Source of the DNA: JAHEJJ01 sp965212205
GTDB lineage: Bacteria > Bacteroidota > Bacteroidia > Flavobacteriales > Flavobacteriaceae
Length of the DNA stretch: 64,000 nucleotides
Direction of reading: 5' to 3'
Assembly (NCBI GenBank): GCA_965212205.1
Contig: CBDBUX010000019.1
Span: 310,001-374,000 of the forward strand
This document shows, in pieces, positions 52,587 through 61,425 of the stretch; the stretch's first letter is position 1, and the number at the start of each line of letters is the position of its first letter. Under the pieces are notes generated by a model. That model was not told the origin of the DNA. It searched no databases and was given only the letters and a program-made list of their open reading frames with translations. The position numbers and the translations under genes are program-made.

Positions 52587-54083
52587 TACAACGCACATTA
52601 TCGAACCGATTGCTATTTAAGCTATCGTTTGCATTTCTGGCCTTACTCCTGTTGGCCGGACTTTCCTATACGGCACTTTCTGTCTATTGGGCCAATCATT
52701 ATTTCTATGAGAGCAATCAACGTCTGCATGCGAATTTAGCGCAGGATCTTATAGACGAAAAATTCGTCGACCAAAGTCCGTTCCACGAGGATGGCAGCCC
52801 CAATAAGACACTTTTTGGTGACATCATGCACGATATGATGGCGGTAAACCGTGCCATTGAGGTATACTTGTTAGACGAAGATGGTACAGTACAATATTCT
52901 GTAGTACTGAATCACGATTCACCAGTTGAAAAACCGCATCAAATTTCACTAAAACCTATTGAACTTTTCATCGCTTCTAATGGAGAAAGCTACATCTTAG
53001 GTGACGATCCTCGGGACCCGGAAAAGAAGAAAACATTCTCGGCAGCCTCTTTTACAAAAGATGGTAAAAAACGGCTATATCTACATAATCCTTGCCGGAG
53101 AAGAATTCATTGCGGCCAGAAGTGTCTTGCTGGGGAGCTATTTTGGTAAACTTGGATTGGGCGGCTCTATCCTCACATTGATTTTTACGGGTCTTCTCGG
53201 TATTATATCAATCTGGTATCTCACCCGGAATCTGCGTGAAATTGTTTATGCCGCCAAACGTTTTGAAGAAGGTGATTTGCACTATCGAATTGCAGAAGCC
53301 GAAAAAATGGATCTGGCCGGAGTAGCTATAACTTATAATCAAATGGCGGAGACCATACTCTCGGATATTCAGAAAATTAAATCGCTTGAGAGTCTGAAAA
53401 GCGAATTGATTGCCAATATATCGCATGATCTTCGGACACCGCTCTCCATTATTCAGGGTTATATAGAGACCCTTCAGATCAAGGACGGGAAACTAAATAG
53501 TGAAGAAAGGGTTGCCTATTTAAATACGATCCGCAAAAGTAGTGTACGACTGGAAAAACTCATCATACAACTATTTGAATATTCTAAACTGGAAACAAAT
53601 CAAATTGTTCCCAAAAAAGAACCCTTCCTCATCAATGATCTGGTGAGCGACATCCAACAGGAATATAGTATTCTTGCTCGCGAGAAGTCCATTTCACTGG
53701 AACTTTCTCTTGAAAAAAGTGCTCCTCAGGTTTTCGCAGACATTTCTCTTGTAGAAAGAGCGATTCATAATCTCCTGGAGAATGCGATAAAATTTACGCC
53801 TAAACACGGTAAGGTAATTATTGAGATCAAATCGGAAGATCAACAGGTAGACATCTCTGTACACGATAATGGGCCGGGCATTATTAAAGAAAATCAGGAA
53901 TTGATCTTTGAGCGATATCGAAGGACAGATGCAGCTGCAACCAAAGAGGGTTCGGGTTTAGGGTTGGCGATCGTTAAAAAAATAATCGAAATACACAATT
54001 CCCGAATAGAAGTTTTGAGCATTCCTAACAAGGGGACTTCGTTCCGTTTTCACCTCCCTGTTTACGAGCATAGTCTGGTATAA
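52583..54083 (+). pseudogene. Two-component sensor histidine kinase, frameshifted at an A6 run
   Basis: From 52583: a membrane helix (about 12-33), an extracytoplasmic sensor region (about 34-160), then frame loss. Dropping one A of the run at 53066-53071 gives DGKNGYIYIILAGEEFIAAR, a second helix (TLIFTGLLGIISIWYL), HAMP, phosphoacceptor His in ANISHDLRTPLSIIQG, N box HNLLENAIKF and G boxes DNGPGI and GSGLGLAIVK. The corrected protein is about 499 residues. The first frame alone stops at 53149, so only an intact kinase with the correction makes biological sense beside an intact response regulator. Confidence 0.9.
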
Positions 54084-54133
54084 CAGGTCACGCCGTATGA
54101 GCGATAATACTTATCTTTAGCGAAAAAGACCCT

Positions 54134-55294
54134 ATGTTGCTTACCGAAACGCGACTGGATACATTTTTACAAACACGGAAGTTTACAGAGGAACTCTGCG
54201 CTCCTCTGGCCATCGAAGACTATGTGGTACAACCAATTGTAGACGTATCGCCTCCCAAATGGCACCTGGGCCATACCACATGGTTTTACGAAGAATTTAT
54301 ACTAAAACCTCATGCCTCAGACTACAAGTTGTTCGACGAAGATTTTGCTTTTGTTTTTAACAGTTATTACGAAACTGTAGGTAAACGAGTTGTCCGTGCA
54401 GACCGGGGGAATCTTTCCCGTCCTTCTGTACAGCAGGTTTACGATTATAGGCATTATGTTAGCTCGGCAATACAAGAATTCTTCAGGGAGGAACAAAGCG
54501 ATGCCTTAATAGGACTACTCGAAATCGGAATCCATCACGAAAAACAACACCAGGAACTTCTTCTTACCGATATCAAGTATATTTTGGGAAATAACCCACT
54601 ATTGCCTGTCTACTCCGAAGAATTTTCTGAAAACAAAGTATTAAAGGCCAACCAGCTATGGATTTCCATAGATGAAGGCATATATGAGATCGGTCATGGT
54701 ACCGAAGGCTTCTGCTACGATAATGAACTAGGAAGTCACCGGGTTTTTCTGGAAGCTTATGAGATTTCAGACCGACTGGTCACCAACGGAGAGTATCTGG
54801 AGTTCATCGAAGCAGGGGGATATGGAAAATTTGAACTATGGCATGCCGAAGCTTGGGATTGGATATGCCTGAACAATATATCCTCACCCTTATACTGGTA
54901 TCAGATCGATGGACAATGGCATCACTATACCCTGGGCGGGTTAGTAGAAGTGAAGCCGGAAGCTGCCGTTACCCACATCTCCTATTATGAGGCATTTGCC
55001 TACGCCCAATGGAAGGGTTGCCGATTGCCCACTGAATTTGAGTGGGAAGCCTCACAGGAGCAATTTCATTGGGGGGCCCGCTGGGAATGGACCGAGAGTG
55101 CTTATCTGCCCTACCCCGGCTATAAAAAAGCAGAAGGTGCCCTTGGTGAATACAATGGTAAATTTATGGTAAATCAGAAAGTGCTGCGCGGCGGTTCTCT
55201 GGCTACCCCACCCCAACATACGCGACCTACCTATCGCAATTTCTTCCACCCACAACTACGTTGGCAATTTACCGGATTAAGGTTAGCACGTTAA
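54134..55294 (+). CDS. egtB: Ergothioneine biosynthesis sulfoxide synthase EgtB
   Basis: EgtB joins hercynine to gamma-glutamylcysteine or cysteine with oxygen and iron. The 386 residues have a DinB-like N-terminal domain with HX3HXE ligands His135, His139, Glu141 and the SPPKWHLGHTTWF motif (His44/47), and a C-terminal formylglycine-generating-like domain (about 170-385, with WEWTESAYLPYPGY and VLRGGSLATPPQHTRPTYRNFF). It is the first gene of an operon with egtD, which supplies hercynine. Confidence 0.92.
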   Translation: MLLTETRLDTFLQTRKFTEELCAPLAIEDYVVQPIVDVSPPKWHLGHTTWFYEEFILKPHASDYKLFDEDFAFVFNSYYETVGKRVVRADRGNLSRPSVQQVYDYRHYVSSAIQEFFREEQSDALIGLLEIGIHHEKQHQELLLTDIKYILGNNPLLPVYSEEFSENKVLKANQLWISIDEGIYEIGHGTEGFCYDNELGSHRVFLEAYEISDRLVTNGEYLEFIEAGGYGKFELWHAEAWDWICLNNISSPLYWYQIDGQWHHYTLGGLVEVKPEAAVTHISYYEAFAYAQWKGCRLPTEFEWEASQEQFHWGARWEWTESAYLPYPGYKKAEGALGEYNGKFMVNQKVLRGGSLATPPQHTRPTYRNFFHPQLRWQFTGLRLAR

Positions 55295-55310
55295 TCCCGA
55301 CATAAACACT

Positions 55311-56303
55311 ATGCAAGAAAAGATTGTCAACAATTTCAGTACTCAATTTGCGAAAGATATACGCAACGGATTATCAGCGAACCCAAAGCATCTTTCTTCA
55401 AAATATTTTTATGATGAACAGGGCGACAAGCTCTTTCAACAGATTATGGAGATGCCGGAATACTATCTTACCGATGCGGAATTTGATATTCTCTCGTCCC
55501 ATAAGGATACAATAGTTGACCGATTTGCAACAGGGGCCGAACATATCAATCTAATTGAGCTAGGCGCGGGAGATGGTAAAAAGACTAAAATTCTCCTGGA
55601 ACATATGGCCAGTCGGGGTATCTCTTTTAAATATACACCGATCGATATTAGTCAGAATGCGCTCGACTCCCTGGAAGAGTCTATACAAAATGAACTTCCC
55701 GAAGTAACGGTGGCTCCGAGGCAGGGCACTTATTTTGAAGTGTTAAAACATATAAGCACCTTAAACGGCAGCAGGAAAGTAATTTTGTTTCTGGGTTCTA
55801 ACATCGGTAATCTTTTGCATCCCGATGCTGTTGATTTTCTCTCCAGGCTGCAGGAAGTAATAACCGAGGAAGATTTGCTATTTATCGGGTTCGACCAAAA
55901 GAAAGATCCTCAGAAAATTTTAGATGCCTATAACGATGCTACAGGGGTTACCGAATCATTTAACAAAAATATATTACTAAGGATCAATCGTGAATTGGGG
56001 GGTAACTTTAACCCCGATCATTTTAAGCACTGGGAGGTATATGATCCGGAAACGGGTACCGCCAAAAGCTATTTGGTTTCTACAAAAAAACAGAGCATCA
56101 TCATTGAATCGCTTGACTTGCACGTAAATTTCAAACCTTGGGAAACTATTCATACCGAAATTTCGCAGAAATACGATGATGAAATAGTATACTGGTTGGC
56201 AGGGAAAGCAGGATTATCGGTATCAGCCGTTTTCAGCAATCAGGACAAAGGCTATAAAGATTATATATTTAAAAAGAAACAAAATGAAAGCAATTTGGAA
56301 TAA
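55311..56303 (+). CDS. egtD: L-histidine N(alpha)-methyltransferase EgtD
   Basis: EgtD trimethylates histidine to hercynine with SAM. The 330 residues hold the family start SSKYFYDEQGDKLFQQIMEM, the SAM loop ELGAGDGKKT (83-92) and GSNIGNLLHPDAVDFL (about 164-179). It follows egtB by 16 bases. EgtA, EgtC and the lyase EgtE are absent, as in two-gene ergothioneine clusters where other enzymes complete the path. A PLP-dependent gene at 57048 is a distant candidate for the final lyase. Confidence 0.93.
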   Translation: MQEKIVNNFSTQFAKDIRNGLSANPKHLSSKYFYDEQGDKLFQQIMEMPEYYLTDAEFDILSSHKDTIVDRFATGAEHINLIELGAGDGKKTKILLEHMASRGISFKYTPIDISQNALDSLEESIQNELPEVTVAPRQGTYFEVLKHISTLNGSRKVILFLGSNIGNLLHPDAVDFLSRLQEVITEEDLLFIGFDQKKDPQKILDAYNDATGVTESFNKNILLRINRELGGNFNPDHFKHWEVYDPETGTAKSYLVSTKKQSIIIESLDLHVNFKPWETIHTEISQKYDDEIVYWLAGKAGLSVSAVFSNQDKGYKDYIFKKKQNESNLE

Positions 56304-56565
56304 TGCGGTTATTGCGCAGAGCGATAAAACGCTCGTTGTGGAGAATAACCATTATTTTCCTCCGGAGAGTATCAATATGGAATATTTTGAAGAAAGTGAG
56401 ACACATACCACTTGTCCGTGGAAAGGACAAGCCTCTTATTACACGCTTCGTGTAGGAGGCGAAGAAAACAGGGATGCCGCCTGGTATTACCCCGAAACCA
56501 GCGACCTGGCCAGGCAAATAAAAGGTTATGTTGCCTTCTGGAAAGGAGTGGAGGTTGTGGAATAA
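56284..56565 (+). CDS. DUF427 domain protein
   Basis: The 93-residue protein is a single DUF427 beta-fold (MKAIWNNAVIAQSDKTLVVENNHYFPPESINMEYF, then HTTCPWKGQASYYTL and AAWYYPETSDLARQIKGYVAFWKGVEV). The family function is unknown. It overlaps the end of egtD by 20 bases, so it is translationally coupled and transcribed with the ergothioneine genes, which hints at a role in that pathway. It ends just before a strong terminator. Confidence 0.85.
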   Translation: MKAIWNNAVIAQSDKTLVVENNHYFPPESINMEYFEESETHTTCPWKGQASYYTLRVGGEENRDAAWYYPETSDLARQIKGYVAFWKGVEVVE

Positions 56566-56570
56566 AAAAA

Positions 56571-56591
56571 GCCGGGAAACATTTTCCCGGC
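56571..56591. terminator. Bidirectional intrinsic terminator after the ergothioneine operon
   Basis: GCCGGGAAA (56571-56579) and TTTCCCGGC (56583-56591) form a nine-base-pair stem with a three-base loop. It is preceded by seven A and followed by CATTTTTT. It can terminate both the egt operon and the convergent small glycan-binding gene. Confidence 0.9.
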
Positions 56592-56599
56592 TTCATTTT

Positions 56600-56896
56600 T
56601 TAAACTTCCAATACAGCGTTTTCAGATCCAGCGAAATCATTCCACTGATAGCGATCTGCTTCTGCTTCGTTCACGTACTCACCGTCGATGATATACTTAA
56701 ACTCAAACGAGCTTTGCTTAGGCAAGTCAAAAGTTCCTTTAAAGGTACCATTCTTGAGCTTCTTAAGGAGACTTCCTTTAGGGTTCCAGTTATTGAAATC
56801 TCCAACAACTGCTACTTTTTTTGCTTCTTCAGCTGGCACTGTGAATGTAACTTTACACACAGGCTTAGTTTTTAAATATTGCTTTGCGATTGCCAT
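56600..56896 (-). CDS. Small isoamylase-N / AMPK-type glycogen-binding (CBM48-like) protein
   Basis: The 98-residue protein is one early-set beta-sandwich: KVTFTVPAEEAKKVAVVGDFNNWNPKG, then FDLPKQSSFEFKYIIDGEYVNEAEADRYQWNDF. The FNNWN Trp and the later W are the usual sugar-binding positions. Such stand-alone proteins are common in Bacteroidota and are thought to bind alpha-glucans; the partner is unknown. It converges with the egt operon. Confidence 0.85.
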   Translation of the reverse strand: MAIAKQYLKTKPVCKVTFTVPAEEAKKVAVVGDFNNWNPKGSLLKKLKNGTFKGTFDLPKQSSFEFKYIIDGEYVNEAEADRYQWNDFAGSENAVLEV

Positions 56897-57047
56897 TTTT
56901 TAAAATTTAAAATTAACACTGCAAAACAAACTATTAAATCGCTATCGTACAACGAACTATATCAAAATTGTCAATTTGATAAATTAGAACCATCAAAGCA
57001 TAGACTTTGGTAAAATTAGCCCCGCAATTTTCAATTGTAGGAAAAAT

Positions 57048-58133
57048 TTATCTATTAGTTTTGATGATCTCCACTATTCGATCTACCTCTTGCTCAGTGT
57101 TGTAGAAGTGAAAACTAAGTCGCACTCCGCCAGATCGCCAGGAACACTTCACTCTGTTTTGCCTAAGATGCTCAAACAGGTCTTTACCAGCAACAAGTCT
57201 GAAGATACTCCCATGATCTTCCCGTTCTATCACCTCTTTCTGAAGTAACCCCAGCTTACCGAACTGCTGTTGAGCATAGGCCGCCAATCTGCTGTTATGT
57301 GCATCGATCTTGTTCATCCCGATCCTATCGAGAAAATTCAGCGAGTAATACAGGCTGCCGAAATTCAGGCTATCGAGATGGCCGGGTTCCAGTCTTTTCC
57401 ACAAAGGAATATCATGCCGACGACTCAGATCACCATTTGCCGAATTGAAACCGGCAGATGGGCTCGCAAAACGGGATATCGCCGATTTCCTTATGATCAT
57501 AAAACCGTTTCCATAGCCCCCTAGCAGCCACTTATAGCCACTGGCTCCGAGAACATCGATGCCGGAGGAATCAAAATCATGTGAAAAAGCCCCGCAATAT
57601 TGAGTGCCGTCTGCAATAATTAGGAGTGAAGGATGTTGATCTTTCAATTCTTTTAGAAAGCCAGGCCGTATACGGATCCCATTCAGCCATTGGACCAGGC
57701 TAAGGGCCAGAATATCGATCTTTTCCGATGCAATTTTCCGGCTTATATTTTGTTCGAGATTAAGATCGGGCACTACATAGCTAATATTGAAATTACGATT
57801 TTCCATCGGCCAGTTCACCGAAGGATAATCATGTTCTATCAATAAAGTTTTCTGCTCAGGAAGCTGATTTTCGAGCAGGAGATTAAGACCTATTGAAAAG
57901 TTAGGAACCAGTGCCACTTCGGCCTCATCGGCCTTAAAGAATTTTTTTAAGGCTACCCTAGTTTCATCTAGTATGCTAATTTTATCGGACCAATTGGAGC
58001 TTCCCCTACTGAGTTGGTCCTGGTCGTGCTCCTGTCGCCATTTTATCAGATCTGTATACATCAGTCCGGTTGCCGCCGTATCTGTATAAATGCAGTCCTG
58101 TAATCCTGGAAAAGACTTTCTATACTCCTGCAA
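57048..58133 (-). CDS. PLP-dependent class V aminotransferase-fold protein (cysteine desulfurase-like)
   Basis: The 361-residue enzyme has the class V architecture: a TAATGLMY opening, the PLP region GASGYKWLLGGYGNGF with Lys near 201, and a C-terminal KCSWRSGGVRLSFHFYNTEQEVDRIVE tail. Class V covers cysteine desulfurases, selenocysteine lyases and the ergothioneine lyase EgtE. No conserved catalytic Cys loop of the desulfurase type is visible. Its role is uncertain; closeness to the egt operon makes a C-S lyase role worth considering. Confidence 0.72.
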   Translation of the reverse strand: MQEYRKSFPGLQDCIYTDTAATGLMYTDLIKWRQEHDQDQLSRGSSNWSDKISILDETRVALKKFFKADEAEVALVPNFSIGLNLLLENQLPEQKTLLIEHDYPSVNWPMENRNFNISYVVPDLNLEQNISRKIASEKIDILALSLVQWLNGIRIRPGFLKELKDQHPSLLIIADGTQYCGAFSHDFDSSGIDVLGASGYKWLLGGYGNGFMIIRKSAISRFASPSAGFNSANGDLSRRHDIPLWKRLEPGHLDSLNFGSLYYSLNFLDRIGMNKIDAHNSRLAAYAQQQFGKLGLLQKEVIEREDHGSIFRLVAGKDLFEHLRQNRVKCSWRSGGVRLSFHFYNTEQEVDRIVEIIKTNR

Positions 58134-58193
58134 GATGTGTTGAAGGCTTAGGGTTTAATTCCATTATCTTTGCAGTTAAAGATATGAATTAGG

Positions 58194-58598
58194 ATGTTTT
58201 CTAAAAATACAGGCGATACCGGGGTCACTGCCGAACAGCATATGCAACTCGAATATGCTCAAAAACGGATAAGGCAAAAGAGGCTCCTCTACACACATAC
58301 GGTGGTATTTCTCATAAGTTCTGCCTTTATGTTCCTCGCCAATAAAATCCTGAAATACGCAGTGGAACAGGATTGGTATTTATGGGTGATGCTGGGCTGG
58401 GGATTCTTACTGGTATTGCATATTTTCAATGTTTTTGTAACTAAAAAATTCATGGGAGCCGATTGGGAACGCAAACAACGTGAAATCCTGGTGGCAAGGC
58501 AACGCACAAAAATTGCCGAGATTCAGAAAGAAATTGAAACCGAATTCCCCTTGGGGAAGATCAATAAAAAAAAAGAGCCATGGGAACCATCACAATGA
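58194..58598 (+). CDS. 2TM domain membrane protein
   Basis: The 134-residue protein has a charged N-terminus, two transmembrane helices (about 45-63 and 70-92: HTVVFLISSAFMFLANKIL, WVMLGWGFLLVLHIFNVF) and a basic coiled C-terminus. The 2TM family occurs in Bacteroidota, often beside or inside histidine kinases or LytTR systems. Here it is coupled instead to folA, overlapping it by 19 bases. Function is unknown. Confidence 0.82.
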   Translation: MFSKNTGDTGVTAEQHMQLEYAQKRIRQKRLLYTHTVVFLISSAFMFLANKILKYAVEQDWYLWVMLGWGFLLVLHIFNVFVTKKFMGADWERKQREILVARQRTKIAEIQKEIETEFPLGKINKKKEPWEPSQ

Positions 58599-59074
58599 TT
58601 GCCGCAGCAGGAGAAAATGATGCACTGGGCAAGGATAATGATTTGCTATGGCATCTCCCAGACGATTTTAAAAGATTCAAAACTCTTACCAGCGGCCATA
58701 AGATCATCATGGGGCGCAAGACCTTTGAAAGTTTTCCCAAAACCTTGCCCAACCGAACCCATATCATTATTACACGCGACCGGGAATATCAAGTTAGCTA
58801 TCCGCAATGCCTGGTTGTACATTCCATGGATGAGGCGCTTAAACTTTTATCCCCAGGCGAAGATGCCTTCATAATCGGTGGTGGTGATATTTATGCCCTG
58901 GCACTTGATATATCGGATATCATAGAGCTGACCCGGGTTCATAAGTCCTTTGAAGCCGACGCCTTTTTCCCCATTATCAACCCGGATCATTGGGAATTGG
59001 TGGCTGAAGAATATCACCCTTCAGATGAAAAACATGACTACGATTTCACCTATCAGACGTATCGAAGGAAATAG
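58580..59074 (+). CDS. folA: Dihydrofolate reductase
   Basis: FolA regenerates tetrahydrofolate from the dihydrofolate made by ThyA. The 164 residues have MIAAAGENDALGKDNDLLWHLPDDFKRFK (family IAAVAENRVIGKDNDLPWHLP-like), the GRKTFESFPKTLPNR adenine-ribose motif near 45-58 and FIIGGGDIYALAL near 95-107. Asp/Glu27-type acidity is present in the PDDF segment. Its start is inside the end of the 2TM gene. Confidence 0.94.
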   Translation: MGTITMIAAAGENDALGKDNDLLWHLPDDFKRFKTLTSGHKIIMGRKTFESFPKTLPNRTHIIITRDREYQVSYPQCLVVHSMDEALKLLSPGEDAFIIGGGDIYALALDISDIIELTRVHKSFEADAFFPIINPDHWELVAEEYHPSDEKHDYDFTYQTYRRK

Positions 59075-59077
59075 GGC

Positions 59078-59866
59078 CTAAAAATCCTTATGTTCTATAT
59101 GTAGGCTTAGATCGTCTCCTGACAGGAACTTTTCAAGTATAGTTGTATCGGTATTGGTATAGAAGTAATAATTGCCTGGTTTTCTACTATCGCTCATTAG
59201 CTCTTGTTCGTGTAATACATTAAATGCCTGCCGTGCAACCGCTTCGCCACAGTCTACTATCTTCACCTCTGCTGGCAGCAACTCTTTCAAAAGAGGAATA
59301 AGGTAGGGATAATGGGTGCACCCCAACACCAACTGATCGATCCCCGAGCGTATCATTGGGTCGAGATACTTTTGCAGGAGTACACGCATTTCAGGGGTAT
59401 CTACTTTACCGGCCTCGATGAGTTTTACCAGACCTTCGCCCACCTGTTCCAGGATCTGAATATCTTCTGCATGGGTTTTGGAGGTAGTTAAGAAAAGTTC
59501 GCTCCCAAGAGTGCCACTAGTGGCCAGGACACCTACTTTTCCGGTATAGGAATGCAAAGCTGCCGGCTTAATCGCAGGTTCAATACCAATAAAAGGTATG
59601 GTATAATTATTTCTCAGATAATCGATCGCATTGGTTGTTGCCGTATTACAGGCCACGACAATCATCTTACAATCCTGCTCCAAAAGCCATTGTACATTTT
59701 TTTCACTCAAGCCAATGATTTCCTTTGCAGACCTTTCCCCATAGGGAGCATTAATACTGTCGGCAAGATATATAGTGTTTTCATAGGGCATTAGCTTTTG
59801 GAGTTCCCTCCAGATCGAAGTACCCCCAACGCCTGAGTCGAAAATGCCTATTGGACGATGGTTCAT
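59078..59866 (-). CDS. murI: Glutamate racemase
   Basis: MurI supplies D-glutamate for peptidoglycan. The 262 residues contain IGIFDSGVGGTSIW near the start, the catalytic cysteines in VACNTATTNAID (near 73) and LGCTHYPYLIPLLKELL (near 184), matching the two-base mechanism. Length is normal. It converges with folA, four bases apart. Confidence 0.95.
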   Translation of the reverse strand: MNHRPIGIFDSGVGGTSIWRELQKLMPYENTIYLADSINAPYGERSAKEIIGLSEKNVQWLLEQDCKMIVVACNTATTNAIDYLRNNYTIPFIGIEPAIKPAALHSYTGKVGVLATSGTLGSELFLTTSKTHAEDIQILEQVGEGLVKLIEAGKVDTPEMRVLLQKYLDPMIRSGIDQLVLGCTHYPYLIPLLKELLPAEVKIVDCGEAVARQAFNVLHEQELMSDSRKPGNYYFYTNTDTTILEKFLSGDDLSLHIEHKDF

Positions 59867-59909
59867 AAATGTGGATTTATCCTATTTCGGATAGATCAAA
59901 AATAAAAAA

Positions 59910-59932
59910 AACCGTCCTGTAACGGGACGGTT
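59910..59932 (-). terminator. Intrinsic terminator of the Skp/OmpH operon
   Basis: CCGTCC and GGACGG, extended by A-T pairs on both sides, form the stem around a seven-base loop. The minus strand follows it with eight U. It lies 20 bases after the stop of the shorter Skp-like gene and ends the bamA-skp-skp transcript before murI. Confidence 0.85.
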
Positions 59933-59955
59933 TTATTAAAATCGGATATTGTTCC

Positions 59956-60474
59956 TTAGAATCCTAGTTCTTGTTTTACTTCAGGTAAAAGATCCTTTCC
60001 TTTGAATACGATCAAACCTCCTCCTTGTGTGGCGTCGATCACATAATCGTATCCTTGAGCCGCTGCAACTTTCTCTATCGCGGCCTGGGCCTTATCTGAA
60101 ATAGGCTTAAACAGTTCGGCTTGCTTTTTTTGCAATTCCTGCTGAGCAGCCTGTTGGGCTTCCCCGATATTCTTCTCAAATCCCTGTAATTCCAGCGCTC
60201 TTTTCTGATTCTCTTCCTCAGACATTGAGGTCGCTTCATTTGAGTACTGAGTGTACTTATTCTTAAGTTCGGTCATAGAACTCTCAATATCGACCCTGTA
60301 GGTTTCAGAAAGCTTCTTGAGTTCGGCCTGCGCCGCCTTCATCTCTGGCATTTCGGCCAACAGCTCCGATACATTAATATGGGCAACTTTGCTTTGCGCA
60401 TTCACAAAACCCATTGCGCTTACAATTAATACCAGGGCTATAATTACCTTTTTCAACTTTGTCATGATTTTCAA
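59956..60474 (-). CDS. Skp/OmpH-type periplasmic chaperone
   Basis: The 172-residue protein has a signal peptide (cut at NAQSK) and the OmpH/Skp fold: a small beta core (VAHINVSELLAEMPE) flanking a long helical arm rich in Gln, Glu and Lys (about 40-130), ending with KVAAAQGYDYVIDATQGGGLIVFKGKDL. Skp proteins hold unfolded outer membrane proteins for BamA. It is 28 bases after a longer paralogue and downstream of bamA. Confidence 0.9.
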   Translation of the reverse strand: MKIMTKLKKVIIALVLIVSAMGFVNAQSKVAHINVSELLAEMPEMKAAQAELKKLSETYRVDIESSMTELKNKYTQYSNEATSMSEEENQKRALELQGFEKNIGEAQQAAQQELQKKQAELFKPISDKAQAAIEKVAAAQGYDYVIDATQGGGLIVFKGKDLLPEVKQELGF

Positions 60475-60502
60475 TTTACTTTTTGAGTGTTAATTTCTAT
60501 AA

Positions 60503-61324
60503 TTAGTTTATAGTGTCTTTTGCTTTTTCTTTGAGTTTGTTTCGCTCTTCCAGTTTGGCTTTTTTCTTGGCTTCCCTTTCTTCCAGCAATTTCTTTCGCC
60601 GTTCTTCGTAAGCCTTTTTTCGCTCTTCTCGTAATTTTAAAGCCTCTGCGCGTTTTTCGTCTGCCGATTTCTCTCTTGCTTCCTTCGCAACAGCTGCCTT
60701 TTCCTGGCGCTCTTTCAAGGCTTCACTAATCTCTTCTTCCTCGGCTTCGCCTTCAAATTCCGCCAACTTGGTCTCTGCCTTCTTTTTCGGCTTGCTGACC
60801 TTCCTGGTTCTTGCTATTCCCCTAAGAACCAGCTCACTGATATCGTGTCTTTTTTCGGAGTACAACATTACAACATCTGCCGATTTATCGAAAATAAAAT
60901 CGTATTTTTTATTGGCTCCAATCTTTTGAACTTCACTGAAAACCTGATCCTGAATGGGCTGTATAAGTCTTCTTTTCTGAAGTACCAGGTCGCCCTGAGG
61001 ACCAAACCGATTCTGTTGATATTCCAGGACTTCTTTCTCGAGGATTTGAATTTCCTCTTCTCGTTCTGTGATCAACTCATCGGTCAGTAAAACCTTTTCG
61101 GCCATGAGATCTTTTTTCATCTGCTCCACCACTCCCTGGCGTTGTTCGATCTCGATCTTCCACTTCTGAACCTTGTTTTCTAATTGTTCACTCGCTTCTC
61201 TGTACTCTTCTACATTCTCAAGGATATACTCCATGTCTACATAACCGATCCTCACACCTCGCTGAGAAAAAGCTTTTGAAACCAGTAAAACGGTCACTAA
61301 AATTAAAAGAACTTTTGTTTTCAT
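60503..61324 (-). CDS. Skp/OmpH-family chaperone with long charged C-terminal tail
   Basis: The 273-residue paralogue has a signal peptide (cut at AFSQRG) and the same Skp core (GVRIGYVDMEYILENVEEY, then ANKKYDFIFDKSADVVMLYSEKRHDISELVLRGI). An additional about 90-residue tail almost entirely of Glu, Lys, Arg and Ala follows (KAAVAKEAREKSADEKRAEA and similar), probably a long helix. It lies between bamA and the shorter Skp gene, as expected for an outer membrane assembly cluster. Confidence 0.88.
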   Translation of the reverse strand: MKTKVLLILVTVLLVSKAFSQRGVRIGYVDMEYILENVEEYREASEQLENKVQKWKIEIEQRQGVVEQMKKDLMAEKVLLTDELITEREEEIQILEKEVLEYQQNRFGPQGDLVLQKRRLIQPIQDQVFSEVQKIGANKKYDFIFDKSADVVMLYSEKRHDISELVLRGIARTRKVSKPKKKAETKLAEFEGEAEEEEISEALKERQEKAAVAKEAREKSADEKRAEALKLREERKKAYEERRKKLLEEREAKKKAKLEERNKLKEKAKDTIN

Positions 61325-61425
61325 TATTGTACCGATTTTAACATAGAAAATATCGTGCCAAAAATACCAAAACTTTTAAAATGAGTAGTTTACCTTACGA
61401 TAATTTGGAAAATGCCCCCCCGATG

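Noticed and set aside
53060..53075. Programmed -1 frameshift at the A6 run of the histidine kinase
   Set aside because: Restoring the downstream frame needs a +1 shift (one base skipped), not the -1 slip typical of A-rich heptamers.
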